From: Pseudoalteromonas rubra
GTDB lineage: Bacteria; Pseudomonadota; Gammaproteobacteria; Enterobacterales; Alteromonadaceae
Assembly (NCBI RefSeq): GCF_005887095.1
Contig: NZ_PNCI01000039.1
Coordinates: 1-53,292, forward strand
Length of the DNA: 53,292 bases
Reading direction: 5' to 3'
Numbering within the stretch: the first letter of the stretch is position 1; the number at the start of each line of letters is the position of its first letter. The notes below the pieces were generated by a model. The model saw only the letters and a list, made by a program, of their open reading frames with translations, did not search any database and was not told the DNA's origin. The position numbers and the translations under genes are program-made. Shown here piece after piece: positions 8,061-16,228 of this stretch.

Positions 8061-8906
8061 ATGATCGAAATAGACAACGCCGTGCTTAAGGATATGAATC
8101 ATGGCTTTTGCCTGCCAGCAAAGCCAGAACTGTTGCAAAGCTTGCATCAAGTATTACAACAACCAGAGCCGGAACTAGGCGAAATCGCCGCCCTGATCGC
8201 GACAGACGTAGCCACTTCCGCCGCTGTGCTCAAAGTCATTAATTCCTCCAGCTATGGTTTTTCGCGCACCATTACTGATATTCGTCAGGCCGTTATGTTT
8301 CTGGGGCTGAACAGTATTACCATGCTAGTAACCGGCTACTTACTTAAGCAGGCTTTTGACCAGTCTAAGTGTTGTATTAAGTTGGAGCGATTCTGGGACA
8401 GTGCCCAGGAAATTGCCGATGTTGCAACCCTGATTGGTAACAAAATCAAAAGCAAAGTCCCGGTAGAAAATCTCTATATGCTGGGGCTATTTCACGATGC
8501 CGGTATTCCAGCCATGGCTTTTAACTATGCGGATTACGTCGAAGTACTGGGCGCTGCAAACAGTAATTACGATAAAATGCTGATAGAGTTTGAAGAGCAG
8601 CGCTATCAGACCAACCATGCCGTCATTGGCTATTACCTGGCTAACAGCTGGAACTTACCCAAACCTATTTGTCAGCTCATTCTTCGTCATCATGATGTCA
8701 CTTACCTGCAGGAAAAACGAACTGACGAAGAAATGCTCACATTTTCCACACTGAAAATGGCCGAAAATCTGGTCCATACCAACAAACGTTTTGTGGCCGC
8801 GCCGGACTGGCCCATTATGAAGCAAAGCGTACTGGATGCCCTGAACCTGGATGAGGACGATTATCAGGACCTTAAAGACGATACCGAAGAATACTTTACC
8901 AGCTAA
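8061..8906 (+). CDS. HDOD-domain signalling protein
   Basis: The 281-residue protein is essentially one HDOD domain (metal-dependent-hydrolase-related). It starts 'LPAKPELLQSLHQVL', continues with 'IATDVATSAAVLKVINSSSYGFSRTITDIRQAVMFLGLNSI', which is the most conserved HDOD block, and has 'LFHDAGIPAM' and 'NHAVIGYYLANSWNLP' further on. HD residues are kept in LFHDAG, but HDOD proteins generally lack a full metal site. They act as stand-alone signalling or scaffold proteins in stress and c-di-GMP circuits; no output domain is fused here. The start is ATG with a weak ribosome site. Confidence 0.85.
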   Translation: MIEIDNAVLKDMNHGFCLPAKPELLQSLHQVLQQPEPELGEIAALIATDVATSAAVLKVINSSSYGFSRTITDIRQAVMFLGLNSITMLVTGYLLKQAFDQSKCCIKLERFWDSAQEIADVATLIGNKIKSKVPVENLYMLGLFHDAGIPAMAFNYADYVEVLGAANSNYDKMLIEFEEQRYQTNHAVIGYYLANSWNLPKPICQLILRHHDVTYLQEKRTDEEMLTFSTLKMAENLVHTNKRFVAAPDWPIMKQSVLDALNLDEDDYQDLKDDTEEYFTS

Positions 8907-9020
8907 CCGACTACACGTCCTGACAGGGCTTTTGAACACCCAACCTCATTAGCCCAGTCATTTTCCACTTGGCAAACGCTTTCAAATCGTTAACATGAGT
9001 GGCAAAAACAAAGGAACGTC

Positions 9021-10247
9021 GTGTTGGAATCACTTTCTTCTAAACTCAGGAACCTGGGCCCCGGGATCCTGATGGCCACGGCTGCGGTCGGTGGCTCACA
9101 CCTGGTTGCGGCAACTCAGGCCGGTGCTTTATTTGGCTGGCAACTGCTGTGGCTAGTAGTCGCGGTTAATCTGCTCAAGTATCCGTTTTTCCGTTTTGGT
9201 GTAGAATACACTCTGCACACAGGCAACAGCCTGGTCACCGGATATTACAATAAAAACCGCGCCCTGTTTTATCTCTTTGTGACATTAAATGTCATTGCCG
9301 CAGTAGTGAACACCGCCGGTGTGCTGCTGCTCACTGCGGCCCTGTTGCAATATGCCCTGCCCTGGAGCCTCTCACTAACAACATTATGCTATGCCCTGCT
9401 GTTTGTATGCTTAGGGATCTTACTGTTTGGACATTACAAATTGCTCGACAAAGCCAGTAAAGGGATCATGGCTATATTGTGTTTTACCACGCTGGCCGCT
9501 TTGTTGGTGGCCGTGTCACAGGGTCAGGCGCACCCATCGCCGCAACCGATACCGTCCCCTTACTCGCTTGCATTACTGGGCTTTATGGTGGCTCTGATGG
9601 GCTGGATGCCAGCCCCCATAGAAATATCAGCCATCAACTCTCTGTGGTTGAAAGCCAAAACCCGTACCCAGTCGCTCAGTAAAGCACAGGGCTTATTTGA
9701 CTTTAATCTGGGCTACTTTTTAACTTTATTTTTAGCCGTGGTGTTCTTTTCTCTGGGAGTGTTGCTGCAATACGGGCAGAGCCAGAAAATAGAACTCGCC
9801 GGGGTGGCCTTTTCTAAACAGCTGATTGATATGTATGCACTGACTTTAGGTGAGTGGGCCCGCTGGTTAATCGCCACCATCGCCTTTTTGTGTATGTTTG
9901 GCACCACAATCACGGTACTGGACGGCTACGCCAGAACCCTGGACGATGCGCTCAAGCTGATCAAACCGCACCAAAACAAGGCCAGTTTGTCGATTTTCAT
10001 TACCGTTCAGGCCATATTCGGCATGGTGCTGGTGTTGTTCTTTAAAGCCAACCTGAAAGACATGCTGATGTTTGCTATGACGCTGGCGTTTTTAACTACG
10101 CCATTTTTCGCCTGGCTAAATTTCTCATTGATCTCGAAAACGCAGTTTGCGCAGCAAAGTAAACCAGTACAACTGCTTACCTGGGCAGGCCTGACTTACC
10201 TGATTGCTTTTGCGGCGTTATTTGTGGTGTGGCGCTGGATACTGTAA
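9021..10247 (+). CDS. Nramp-related transporter lacking the canonical metal motif
   Basis: The 408-residue protein has about eleven membrane helices and the Nramp (SLC11) layout. It begins at GTG with AAAGGAA eight bases upstream. In helix 1 the family's DPGN motif is replaced by GGSH (within AAVGGSHLVAATQAG). In helix 6 the MPH motif is replaced by MPA (in GWMPAPIEISAINS). Asp and Asn of DPGN coordinate Mn/Fe in true Nramp proteins, so this member probably carries a different cation or uses a different site. The overall fold signature (LGPGILMATAAVGGSH, FRFGVEYTLHTGNSLV) still points to the superfamily. It stands alone and is followed by a terminator. Confidence 0.75.
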   Translation: MLESLSSKLRNLGPGILMATAAVGGSHLVAATQAGALFGWQLLWLVVAVNLLKYPFFRFGVEYTLHTGNSLVTGYYNKNRALFYLFVTLNVIAAVVNTAGVLLLTAALLQYALPWSLSLTTLCYALLFVCLGILLFGHYKLLDKASKGIMAILCFTTLAALLVAVSQGQAHPSPQPIPSPYSLALLGFMVALMGWMPAPIEISAINSLWLKAKTRTQSLSKAQGLFDFNLGYFLTLFLAVVFFSLGVLLQYGQSQKIELAGVAFSKQLIDMYALTLGEWARWLIATIAFLCMFGTTITVLDGYARTLDDALKLIKPHQNKASLSIFITVQAIFGMVLVLFFKANLKDMLMFAMTLAFLTTPFFAWLNFSLISKTQFAQQSKPVQLLTWAGLTYLIAFAALFVVWRWIL

Positions 10248-10252
10248 ATGAC

Positions 10253-10277
10253 AAAAGGCGGTGATAAACCGCCTTTT
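10253..10277 (+). terminator. Terminator after the Nramp-related gene
   Basis: AAAAGGCGGT (10253-10262) pairs with ACCGCCTTTT (10268-10277), loop GATAA, with a T run on the plus strand and an A run on the other side. It begins five bases after the stop codon and could work in both directions. Confidence 0.85.
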
Positions 10278-10290
10278 TCGAAGGGAAGTT

Positions 10291-10452
10291 ATACCAATTT
10301 GCTTAATTAAGTGTTCCATTTTGAGGCGAGAAAATAGGGTCGATAACAAGGCAAAAATTTTGCTATTTAGTTACTCTAAATGAGAAATTTTTAACGCCGT
10401 TAGCGTCATATTTGCTCCTTCAAATTGAACAGGTATTAAATGAAATTGGTAT
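10291..10452. mobile_element. MITE, 162 bp, with ATACCAATTT terminal inverted repeats
   Basis: The element starts ATACCAATTT (10291-10300) and ends AAATTGGTAT (10443-10452), a perfect 10-bp terminal inverted repeat. Similarity continues inward for about 40 bp with gaps (TTAAT, TGTTC, ATTT, GA.G at both ends). The centre holds AAAAATTTTGC...GAAATTTTT, a second imperfect palindrome, so the single strand could fold almost end to end. There is no coding frame. I recall near-identical AT-rich elements in many intergenic regions of Pseudoalteromonas genomes, but cannot search here. It sits between the terminator of the Nramp-related gene and the stop of yfcL. No clear target-site duplication is visible. 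Confidence 0.75.
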
Positions 10453-10462
10453 TAGCCCCTGG

Positions 10463-10741
10463 CTAAACCCCTAACTGCTTAAGACGCTCCCAGATAGTCA
10501 CCACGTGGTGCTTGTCTTCTTCGTTAAGCTCACCATCACGATACGCTTTTACCAGGCTTGCCTCGACTTTAGCATTCAGCTCATCCACTGACAGTGTCAG
10601 CTCCTCAACCTGAGCATAGCCAACCGCCAGGTCAAAATGACCGCGTAAGTAGCCACCAGCAAACAGTTCGTCATCGCTTGCTCTATCTACCAACTCATCA
10701 AAAAACTGCTGCGCAGCTTCTATATACGCTTGAAGTGACAT
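10463..10741 (-). CDS. yfcL: YfcL family protein
   Basis: This 92-residue soluble protein matches E. coli YfcL: '[34 protein letters not shown]' aligns with the E. coli '[23 protein letters not shown]' region and '[19 protein letters not shown]' with its C terminus. It is acidic and helical. The biochemical function is unknown. It is the last gene of a minus-strand operon with the NAD-kinase-like gene (eight bases upstream) and epmC; in E. coli yfcL also neighbours yfcM (epmC). Confidence 0.88.
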   Translation of the reverse strand: [92 protein letters not shown]

Positions 10742-10749
10742 TCTGTCTC

Positions 10750-11877
10750 CTAAATTAAATCCTGATGCCCTACGGCATACATTACATGGTCATTGTACCC
10801 TGTCACTACTTTGATGTAGCCACTTAGTGCATTATCCAGATCTTGATCGCCCGTATCTGCTATTAAAGGGCGACCATTGAGTGCTTGCAATTTGGTCTTA
10901 GTTGCAACCACTATGATATTGTCTTTGCCAATCTGGCGGATCAAAGCCGGACTGAGCTGTTGATTGCCCCGGCCAAATATATGACCCTGCCCGCCAATCA
11001 GAGTGATCACCAATTTTGTCGGTGCTTGTGAAGCAGCATCCAATAGCTGTTGCGCCGTCAGGTCACTGCCCAGCAAAGCATGGTCGCGGATCAAATCAAC
11101 CCCTAATAAGGTGTTATCCAGGCCCAGCTCTTCCATTATGGCGGCCACCGTTGAGCCAGACCCCATAATATACTGCTCATCTTCTTCCATTTCTGAAATC
11201 ACATACGCAGCGATATCCGCCAGTACCAGTTCATCACTTTCTTTGCCGCCATTTTTTACGCTTTGTACGTAACGCAATTCACTGGGGACCTGCATTTCAC
11301 CATAGCGCTTGGCACGCACAGTTCCGGCACGAAAGGCACTTTCATCTATGTCCATCACATCGGCGTCGTCTATGGTAACTAGCTCACCTTTAATAAGCAT
11401 TTCTACTACCCGACCAGCCGCTTTGGGGGTAATTGCATACACGCCACTGTGGATCTTACAACCGGCTGGTACACCCAGCACCGGGACTTGGCTGCCAATG
11501 GCTCCGCAGATGTTACGCGCGGTACCATCACCACCTGCAAACAGCAACAAGTCGACTTTGGCTTCAGCCAACAGTTTGGCCGCCTGTTCGGTATCTTCTG
11601 GGGTACTGGGCGAGCCACAGGTCATCACAACCTGAGTAGAAAAACCGTGCTCAAGCGCCAGGTCTTCTCCCATGTCACCGCTCACGGTATAGACTTCAAT
11701 AATGTCCCGGTAAGGCTGCAACAGCGCCAGAGCCTGTGCAGTACGGCTGTGTGCCTTTGGTTCAGCGCCCAGCGAGCGAGCAAGCTCTGCGGTTTCACTG
11801 CCATCGCTGCCCTTCAGTGCCACAGCACCGCCTAACCCGGCAACCGGGTTCACTATCAATCCAAGTTTAAACTGCAT
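10750..11877 (-). CDS. ATP-NAD kinase family protein
   Basis: I start this at the ATG at 11877, preceded by AAAGGAG at seven bases; the longer frame from 11907 has no comparable site. The 375-residue product starts MQFKLGLIVNPVAGLGG and contains the nucleotide-kinase motif FAGGDGTARNI (GGDGT, as in NAD kinases) and a C-terminal 'TLIGGQGHIFGRGNQQLSP' block. This is the larger, AcoX-like branch of the ATP-NAD kinase family, which is distinct from the housekeeping NadK. A substrate cannot be read from the sequence; NAD phosphorylation is possible but unproven for this branch. Its start overlaps the end of epmC by 11 bases, indicating translational coupling. Confidence 0.75.
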   Translation of the reverse strand: MQFKLGLIVNPVAGLGGAVALKGSDGSETAELARSLGAEPKAHSRTAQALALLQPYRDIIEVYTVSGDMGEDLALEHGFSTQVVMTCGSPSTPEDTEQAAKLLAEAKVDLLLFAGGDGTARNICGAIGSQVPVLGVPAGCKIHSGVYAITPKAAGRVVEMLIKGELVTIDDADVMDIDESAFRAGTVRAKRYGEMQVPSELRYVQSVKNGGKESDELVLADIAAYVISEMEEDEQYIMGSGSTVAAIMEELGLDNTLLGVDLIRDHALLGSDLTAQQLLDAASQAPTKLVITLIGGQGHIFGRGNQQLSPALIRQIGKDNIIVVATKTKLQALNGRPLIADTGDQDLDNALSGYIKVVTGYNDHVMYAVGHQDLI

Positions 11878-12421
11878 CTGCGAACTCCTTTGGACAGTGC
11901 CAATCAAACTGGCCAGTTTGCAGTGGCCAGGGGGTCGAATAAAACTGAGATAATGCTTCTAATAATGCTAGCGTACGGGTGTTAAAGCCATCGGTTAGCA
12001 TCGCCATTACCTGCGCATGGACACGACGCTGAAACGCAAATCGACACGTCGGCTCGCCATTTAGATTGTCAACCGACACATTAAAAGCAAACCCGGCTGC
12101 TGCGCTCAGTGCCCATTCAATGGCCTGAGGCTTTACTTCCACCTGCTCAAAGGCCAGTTGCTGATCTTTACTACGCCCGTCCGGGCAGTACCAGTAGCCA
12201 TAATCTTCGAGCTCCCGCCGCGCTTTACCGGCAACCAGCCAGTGTGCAATTTCGTGCATCGCGCTGGCATAAAAACCATGCGCAAAAACAATACGGTGAT
12301 AATCGCACTGTGTATCCGCAGGCAGATAAATGGGTTCATCGGTCCCTGCGACCAGTTTGGTATTGTGCGTTGGATAAAATAAGGCGTTAAATATCGAGAT
12401 CAGATCGTCAATGTGGTGCAT
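11867..12421 (-). CDS. epmC: Elongation factor P hydroxylase
   Basis: The 184-residue protein is EpmC (YfcM). It hydroxylates the beta-lysylated lysine of elongation factor P, the last step of the EpmA/EpmB/EpmC modification that helps ribosomes pass polyproline stretches. The conserved metal-binding block HGFYASAMHEIAHW is present, with 'RRELEDYGYWYCPDGR' after it, both hallmarks of the family. Length agrees with E. coli YfcM. It heads the operon with the NAD-kinase-like gene and yfcL. Confidence 0.9.
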   Translation of the reverse strand: MHHIDDLISIFNALFYPTHNTKLVAGTDEPIYLPADTQCDYHRIVFAHGFYASAMHEIAHWLVAGKARRELEDYGYWYCPDGRSKDQQLAFEQVEVKPQAIEWALSAAAGFAFNVSVDNLNGEPTCRFAFQRRVHAQVMAMLTDGFNTRTLALLEALSQFYSTPWPLQTGQFDWHCPKEFADAV

Positions 12422-12498
12422 ACAACTCGCAGGCGGCCCTCTAATCGGTTTATGGCCGCAGATTGTACGGATTTTTAGGGGGAAAGTAAAAACCCGCG

Positions 12499-13989
12499 CT
12501 ACTGGCCACTGAACAGGACGGCCCTGCCCCTACCCGCGGCTTTTGCCTGGTATAAGGCATCGTCGGCCTCTCCAATCAGTGTCTCTACATCTGTCTGTGA
12601 ACTAACCTGAGCCCGGCTGGTGACGCCGATACTCAAACTCAGATCATACTGGTTCCGTTCGTTATAAGCCATTACCAGACGTTCGGCCATTTGTAAGGCT
12701 TTTTCTGCACCAATTTCAGGGCATACCAGCACAAACTCATCACCGCCCCAGCGACCAAGGCGGTCACTGGGCCGAATAGAGACTGTCAGGAATCCGCTGA
12801 GCTCAGCCAATGCCGCATCTCCTACCTGATGTCCCAGCGTATCATTTAGGGTCTTAAACTTATCTATGTCTACCATCATGACCGACAGGGACCTCTGATA
12901 ACGGTGTGCCCGACTTAACTCATCTTTGAGGAGTTGCTCTATCTGACCACGATTATAGACCTGAGTTAAAAAGTCCAGCTCGGCTTTTTGTTGTAACTGC
13001 AATTCCGGACGAATATCACGGATCACTGCCACAAAATACGTTTCCTGTCCCAATACCGTTCTGGCAATTGCAATATCCAATGGGATCTCATCACCCGATT
13101 TATGTAAGCCAACGATATTCAGCCCGTTCTCTCCTTTTCGACGCATTTGCGCACGACCGCTAAAGTTACGCCGTTCTTTACGGTGCAGCTCGCGAAAACG
13201 CACAGGGATGAGGTCTTCTACTGTCATTGTGAGTAGCTCATGAGCGCCATAGCCAAACAGTTCTGTGCAGGATTGATTAACACGCGTGATCCTGCCGTTA
13301 TACTCGCAATACAACAGTGCATCCGGGATTGCATTAAACAAACAGGCTCGCTCTTCTATGGTTCTGAGCTGCCCACGTATCACCACCGCCCCAGCACAAG
13401 CCAGGATCACAACTAATGACAAAAGCAGCCAGGCTTCAATTGAGCCCTTGTTGATCACACTTTCAAGCGCCACCTGATGCTGATGCCGGGTTGTCTGAAT
13501 GCGAGCTTCCATACCTGAGCGTAATGCTTGCAGCGCACTGTCCAGTTGCTGATGTTGGGACGAATGCAGCGGCTCAGATGTTCGAGTCTCAGAGGTCGAT
13601 GATATGGTGCTGTCACTGTGAGTGGGTATATGTTCAAGATAGTGCTTAATTTGCTCAAGGGCTTGCCTTTCCATCTCACTCAAGTCAAGCGCCGCAATCA
13701 TCGCCACTATCTGCAGGGCAACCGTAGTTCGGGCATCGACTTCGGGACGAGGTTGCGCAGGTAAATAATCCTTAACCTGATGCGCCGTATTTACGTTGCT
13801 GAGTTGATGTTCCAGGTCATCGAGCAGCTCAGCCTCGCGTAAAATAATATCGGCCTGTTCCTGCCAGTGCTGCTCAAACCTTGCTATCACTTCGTTGGCA
13901 TCATCACTGATGTAGAACATCACAACATTCGCCAGCACAGTCACGCCAGCCAGCGTGGCAATAAACGTAAAAAAGTACCTGTTGTGCAT
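12499..13989 (-). CDS. Membrane PAS-GGDEF diguanylate cyclase
   Basis: The 496-residue protein has an N-terminal membrane segment (residues 5-27), a periplasmic helical region of about 155 residues, a second membrane segment (about 185-205), a PAS domain (about 212-325; 'FNAIPDALLYCEYNGRITRVNQSC') and a GGDEF domain (about 335-495). The active-site motif is intact (RWGGDEF, near residues 414-419), and the inhibitory I-site RPSD lies five residues before GGDEF, so product feedback is expected. It should synthesise c-di-GMP in response to a periplasmic or PAS-bound signal. The coiled, Gln/His-rich periplasmic part has no recognised ligand domain. It is followed on the same strand by epmC but separated by its own flanking spacing. 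Confidence 0.9.
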   Translation of the reverse strand: MHNRYFFTFIATLAGVTVLANVVMFYISDDANEVIARFEQHWQEQADIILREAELLDDLEHQLSNVNTAHQVKDYLPAQPRPEVDARTTVALQIVAMIAALDLSEMERQALEQIKHYLEHIPTHSDSTISSTSETRTSEPLHSSQHQQLDSALQALRSGMEARIQTTRHQHQVALESVINKGSIEAWLLLSLVVILACAGAVVIRGQLRTIEERACLFNAIPDALLYCEYNGRITRVNQSCTELFGYGAHELLTMTVEDLIPVRFRELHRKERRNFSGRAQMRRKGENGLNIVGLHKSGDEIPLDIAIARTVLGQETYFVAVIRDIRPELQLQQKAELDFLTQVYNRGQIEQLLKDELSRAHRYQRSLSVMMVDIDKFKTLNDTLGHQVGDAALAELSGFLTVSIRPSDRLGRWGGDEFVLVCPEIGAEKALQMAERLVMAYNERNQYDLSLSIGVTSRAQVSSQTDVETLIGEADDALYQAKAAGRGRAVLFSGQ

Positions 13990-14082
13990 GCCATATCCCC
14001 GGGCAAATGACGAGCGCTATCACCTGTGTTACCAAAAGCAAGCAGTGTGCCGACAATGATTCCCTTTATTGTAGCCGAAAAT

Positions 14083-14110
14083 AAAAAAGCCGCATAAATG
14101 CGGCTTTTTT
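14083..14110. terminator. Bidirectional terminator after fadIJ
   Basis: AAAAAAGCCGCAT and ATGCGGCTTTTTT form a perfect 13-bp stem with a two-base centre. It lies 18 bases past the fadJ stop on the minus strand and upstream of the diguanylate cyclase gene, separating the two. Confidence 0.9.
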
Positions 14111-14128
14111 TAATGCTCAGACAAGTGC

Positions 14129-16228
14129 TTAGCTGTAGTAAGCTTCGCCAGCTTCGGCCTTAGCCAACAGCGGCTCCGCTGGTGTAAACACCGCGTTGTC
14201 GGTGGCATAGGTAGACAGCTCTGAACACACTTTGTTCAGACCACGTTTGTCCATGTAACTGAACGGCCCACCTAAGAATGGCGGGAAGCCGATACCAAAA
14301 ATGGCACCAATGTCACCATCGCGGGCACTGTCGATGATACCTTCGTCCAGACAACGCGCAGCTTCATTCAGCATTTGCGCCACACAGCGGCTGGCAATTT
14401 CTTGCTTGTTCAGACGTGGTGCCGGTGTAATGCCCAGCAAGTCATAGACAGACTCGTCCACTTTCTTGCCTTTGGCTTCATATTTGTAAAAGCCCTTGCC
14501 GGTCTTACGACCCAGACGCTTGCTGTCGATCATGCGGGCAAAAGCATCCGGTGCTTTAAAGCGCTCACCCAGTTCTTTTTCAAGAATAGGCGCAATCTTA
14601 GAGCCGATGTCCACACCCACTTCGTCCAGCAGTGCCAAAGGACCAACCGGGAAACCAAACTCAACCAGGGCCTGGTCAATCTTTTCGATTGGCTCGCCCG
14701 CTAGCAGCAGGTTGGCCGCTTCGTTCACGTAAGGTGCCAAAATACGGTTTACATAGAAGCCCGCTTTGTCTTTTACCACGATAGGCGTCTTGCCCTGCTT
14801 GCGCGCAAAATTAACGGTACGCGCGATGGTCTCTTGCGATGTGCCCTCATGCGGGATGATCTCAACCAGAGGCATTTTCTCGACCGGCGAGAAGTAATGC
14901 AGACCAATCACGTTCTCAGGACGTGCTGCTTTTTCAGCGATCTGCGCAATCGGTAACGACGACGTGTTACTGGCAAAAATGGTTTGCTCTGTACATTCGC
15001 GCTCGATATCGGCCACCATACTTTGTTTCAGTGCCAAGTCTTCAAATACCGCTTCAATCACGATATCAGTGTGACGCATGCCAGTGTAGTCAGTGGTACC
15101 TGTGATGCGGTTCATTGCCAGTTGCAGATCGGCTTTAGACAGAATACGTTTTTTCTGCTTTTTAGACAGGATCTTGTAGCTGTAGCTTAGAGCGTTGCTG
15201 ATCCCCTGATGCGCGACATCTTTTATGCGCACAGGCACACCGGCTTTTACCGCACTTACGTGAGCAATACCGCCGCCCATCAGACCGCCACCCAGTACCG
15301 CCGCGCGGTTAATCTTAGGCGCGTCGTCGCTTTGCCACTCTTTTTTCATCTCTGTGGTCGCGAAGAAAATGCCACGCAAAGACTGCGACACTTCGGTCAT
15401 GACTAAGTCTGCAAACCCTTCGGCTTCTGTTTTGTAAGCTTTCAGTTCACCCAGTTCAACCGAAGCACGTACGGCCTTGATAATAGCCAGTGGAGCCGGA
15501 TAGTGGCCACCGGTTTTCTTCTCAACGTTTTCCTGCGCTTTTTTGAAGATGATATTGCGACCAAACGGATTTGATTCCAGCAGCTGGCTAAGCTTATCCA
15601 GCTTAGGTTTACGTGCTTTAGGCTTGCTGCCACGGGCCAGTTTAATGGCCACATCCAGTAAAATACTGTGCGGCACGCTGTCATCTACCAGACCGGCTTT
15701 TTTAGCCTGCTTGGCACGCACTTGCTTGCCCGTCAGCATCCATTCTAATGCTTTTTGAATACCCACCAGTTTTGGCAGACGTTGCGTACCGCCACCGCCT
15801 GGTAACAGACCCAGTTGTACTTCTGGCAAACCTAATTTGGTTTTATCGTCATCACTACATACGCGATAATCACACGCCAACGCGAATTCAAGACCGCCAC
15901 CCAGTGCCGCACCGTGAATGGCCGCAACCGTTGGGAAAGGCAGCTTCTGCATTTTGAAAAATGCCTGCTGGCACATTTCAGATAAACGCAGCGCATCTTC
16001 GCGAGTTTTTGCCTGATCCAGCATTTTGATGTCGGCACCGGCGATAAAGTTATCGTCTTTACCGCTGACAAACACCATACCAGTTACATCATCACTGCGA
16101 CCCTGCTCCAGGATAGTCAGCAGTTCATCGGCAAAGCTGTCACGCAGCGTATTCATCTTCTCGCCCGGCACATCAATGGTGACGATGGCCACGCGGTGGC
16201 TGTTTAATTCATAACTAAATACTGACAT
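14129..16228 (-). CDS. fadJ: Fatty acid oxidation complex subunit alpha FadJ
   Basis: The 699-residue bifunctional protein carries enoyl-CoA hydratase activity in the N-terminal half and L-3-hydroxyacyl-CoA dehydrogenase activity in the C-terminal half. Hydratase motifs: FIAGADIKML, GGGLEFALACDYR and GLPEVQLGLLPGGGGTQRLP, including both catalytic glutamates. Dehydrogenase motifs: the NAD-binding GGGLMGGGIA and 'GLHYFSPVEKMPLVEI' with the catalytic His. The real start is ATG at 16228, which overlaps the fadI stop as TAATG; the 16 extra upstream codons of the longer frame lie inside fadI. FadJ pairs with FadI for beta-oxidation, and the FadI/FadJ identity rests on sequence character and order (thiolase first). 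Confidence 0.92.
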   Translation of the reverse strand: MSVFSYELNSHRVAIVTIDVPGEKMNTLRDSFADELLTILEQGRSDDVTGMVFVSGKDDNFIAGADIKMLDQAKTREDALRLSEMCQQAFFKMQKLPFPTVAAIHGAALGGGLEFALACDYRVCSDDDKTKLGLPEVQLGLLPGGGGTQRLPKLVGIQKALEWMLTGKQVRAKQAKKAGLVDDSVPHSILLDVAIKLARGSKPKARKPKLDKLSQLLESNPFGRNIIFKKAQENVEKKTGGHYPAPLAIIKAVRASVELGELKAYKTEAEGFADLVMTEVSQSLRGIFFATTEMKKEWQSDDAPKINRAAVLGGGLMGGGIAHVSAVKAGVPVRIKDVAHQGISNALSYSYKILSKKQKKRILSKADLQLAMNRITGTTDYTGMRHTDIVIEAVFEDLALKQSMVADIERECTEQTIFASNTSSLPIAQIAEKAARPENVIGLHYFSPVEKMPLVEIIPHEGTSQETIARTVNFARKQGKTPIVVKDKAGFYVNRILAPYVNEAANLLLAGEPIEKIDQALVEFGFPVGPLALLDEVGVDIGSKIAPILEKELGERFKAPDAFARMIDSKRLGRKTGKGFYKYEAKGKKVDESVYDLLGITPAPRLNKQEIASRCVAQMLNEAARCLDEGIIDSARDGDIGAIFGIGFPPFLGGPFSYMDKRGLNKVCSELSTYATDNAVFTPAEPLLAKAEAGEAYYS

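Noticed and set aside
10463..10752. A MITE-derived origin of the yfcL 3' end
   Set aside because: The element ends before the yfcL stop codon and the yfcL protein is full length compared with E. coli.
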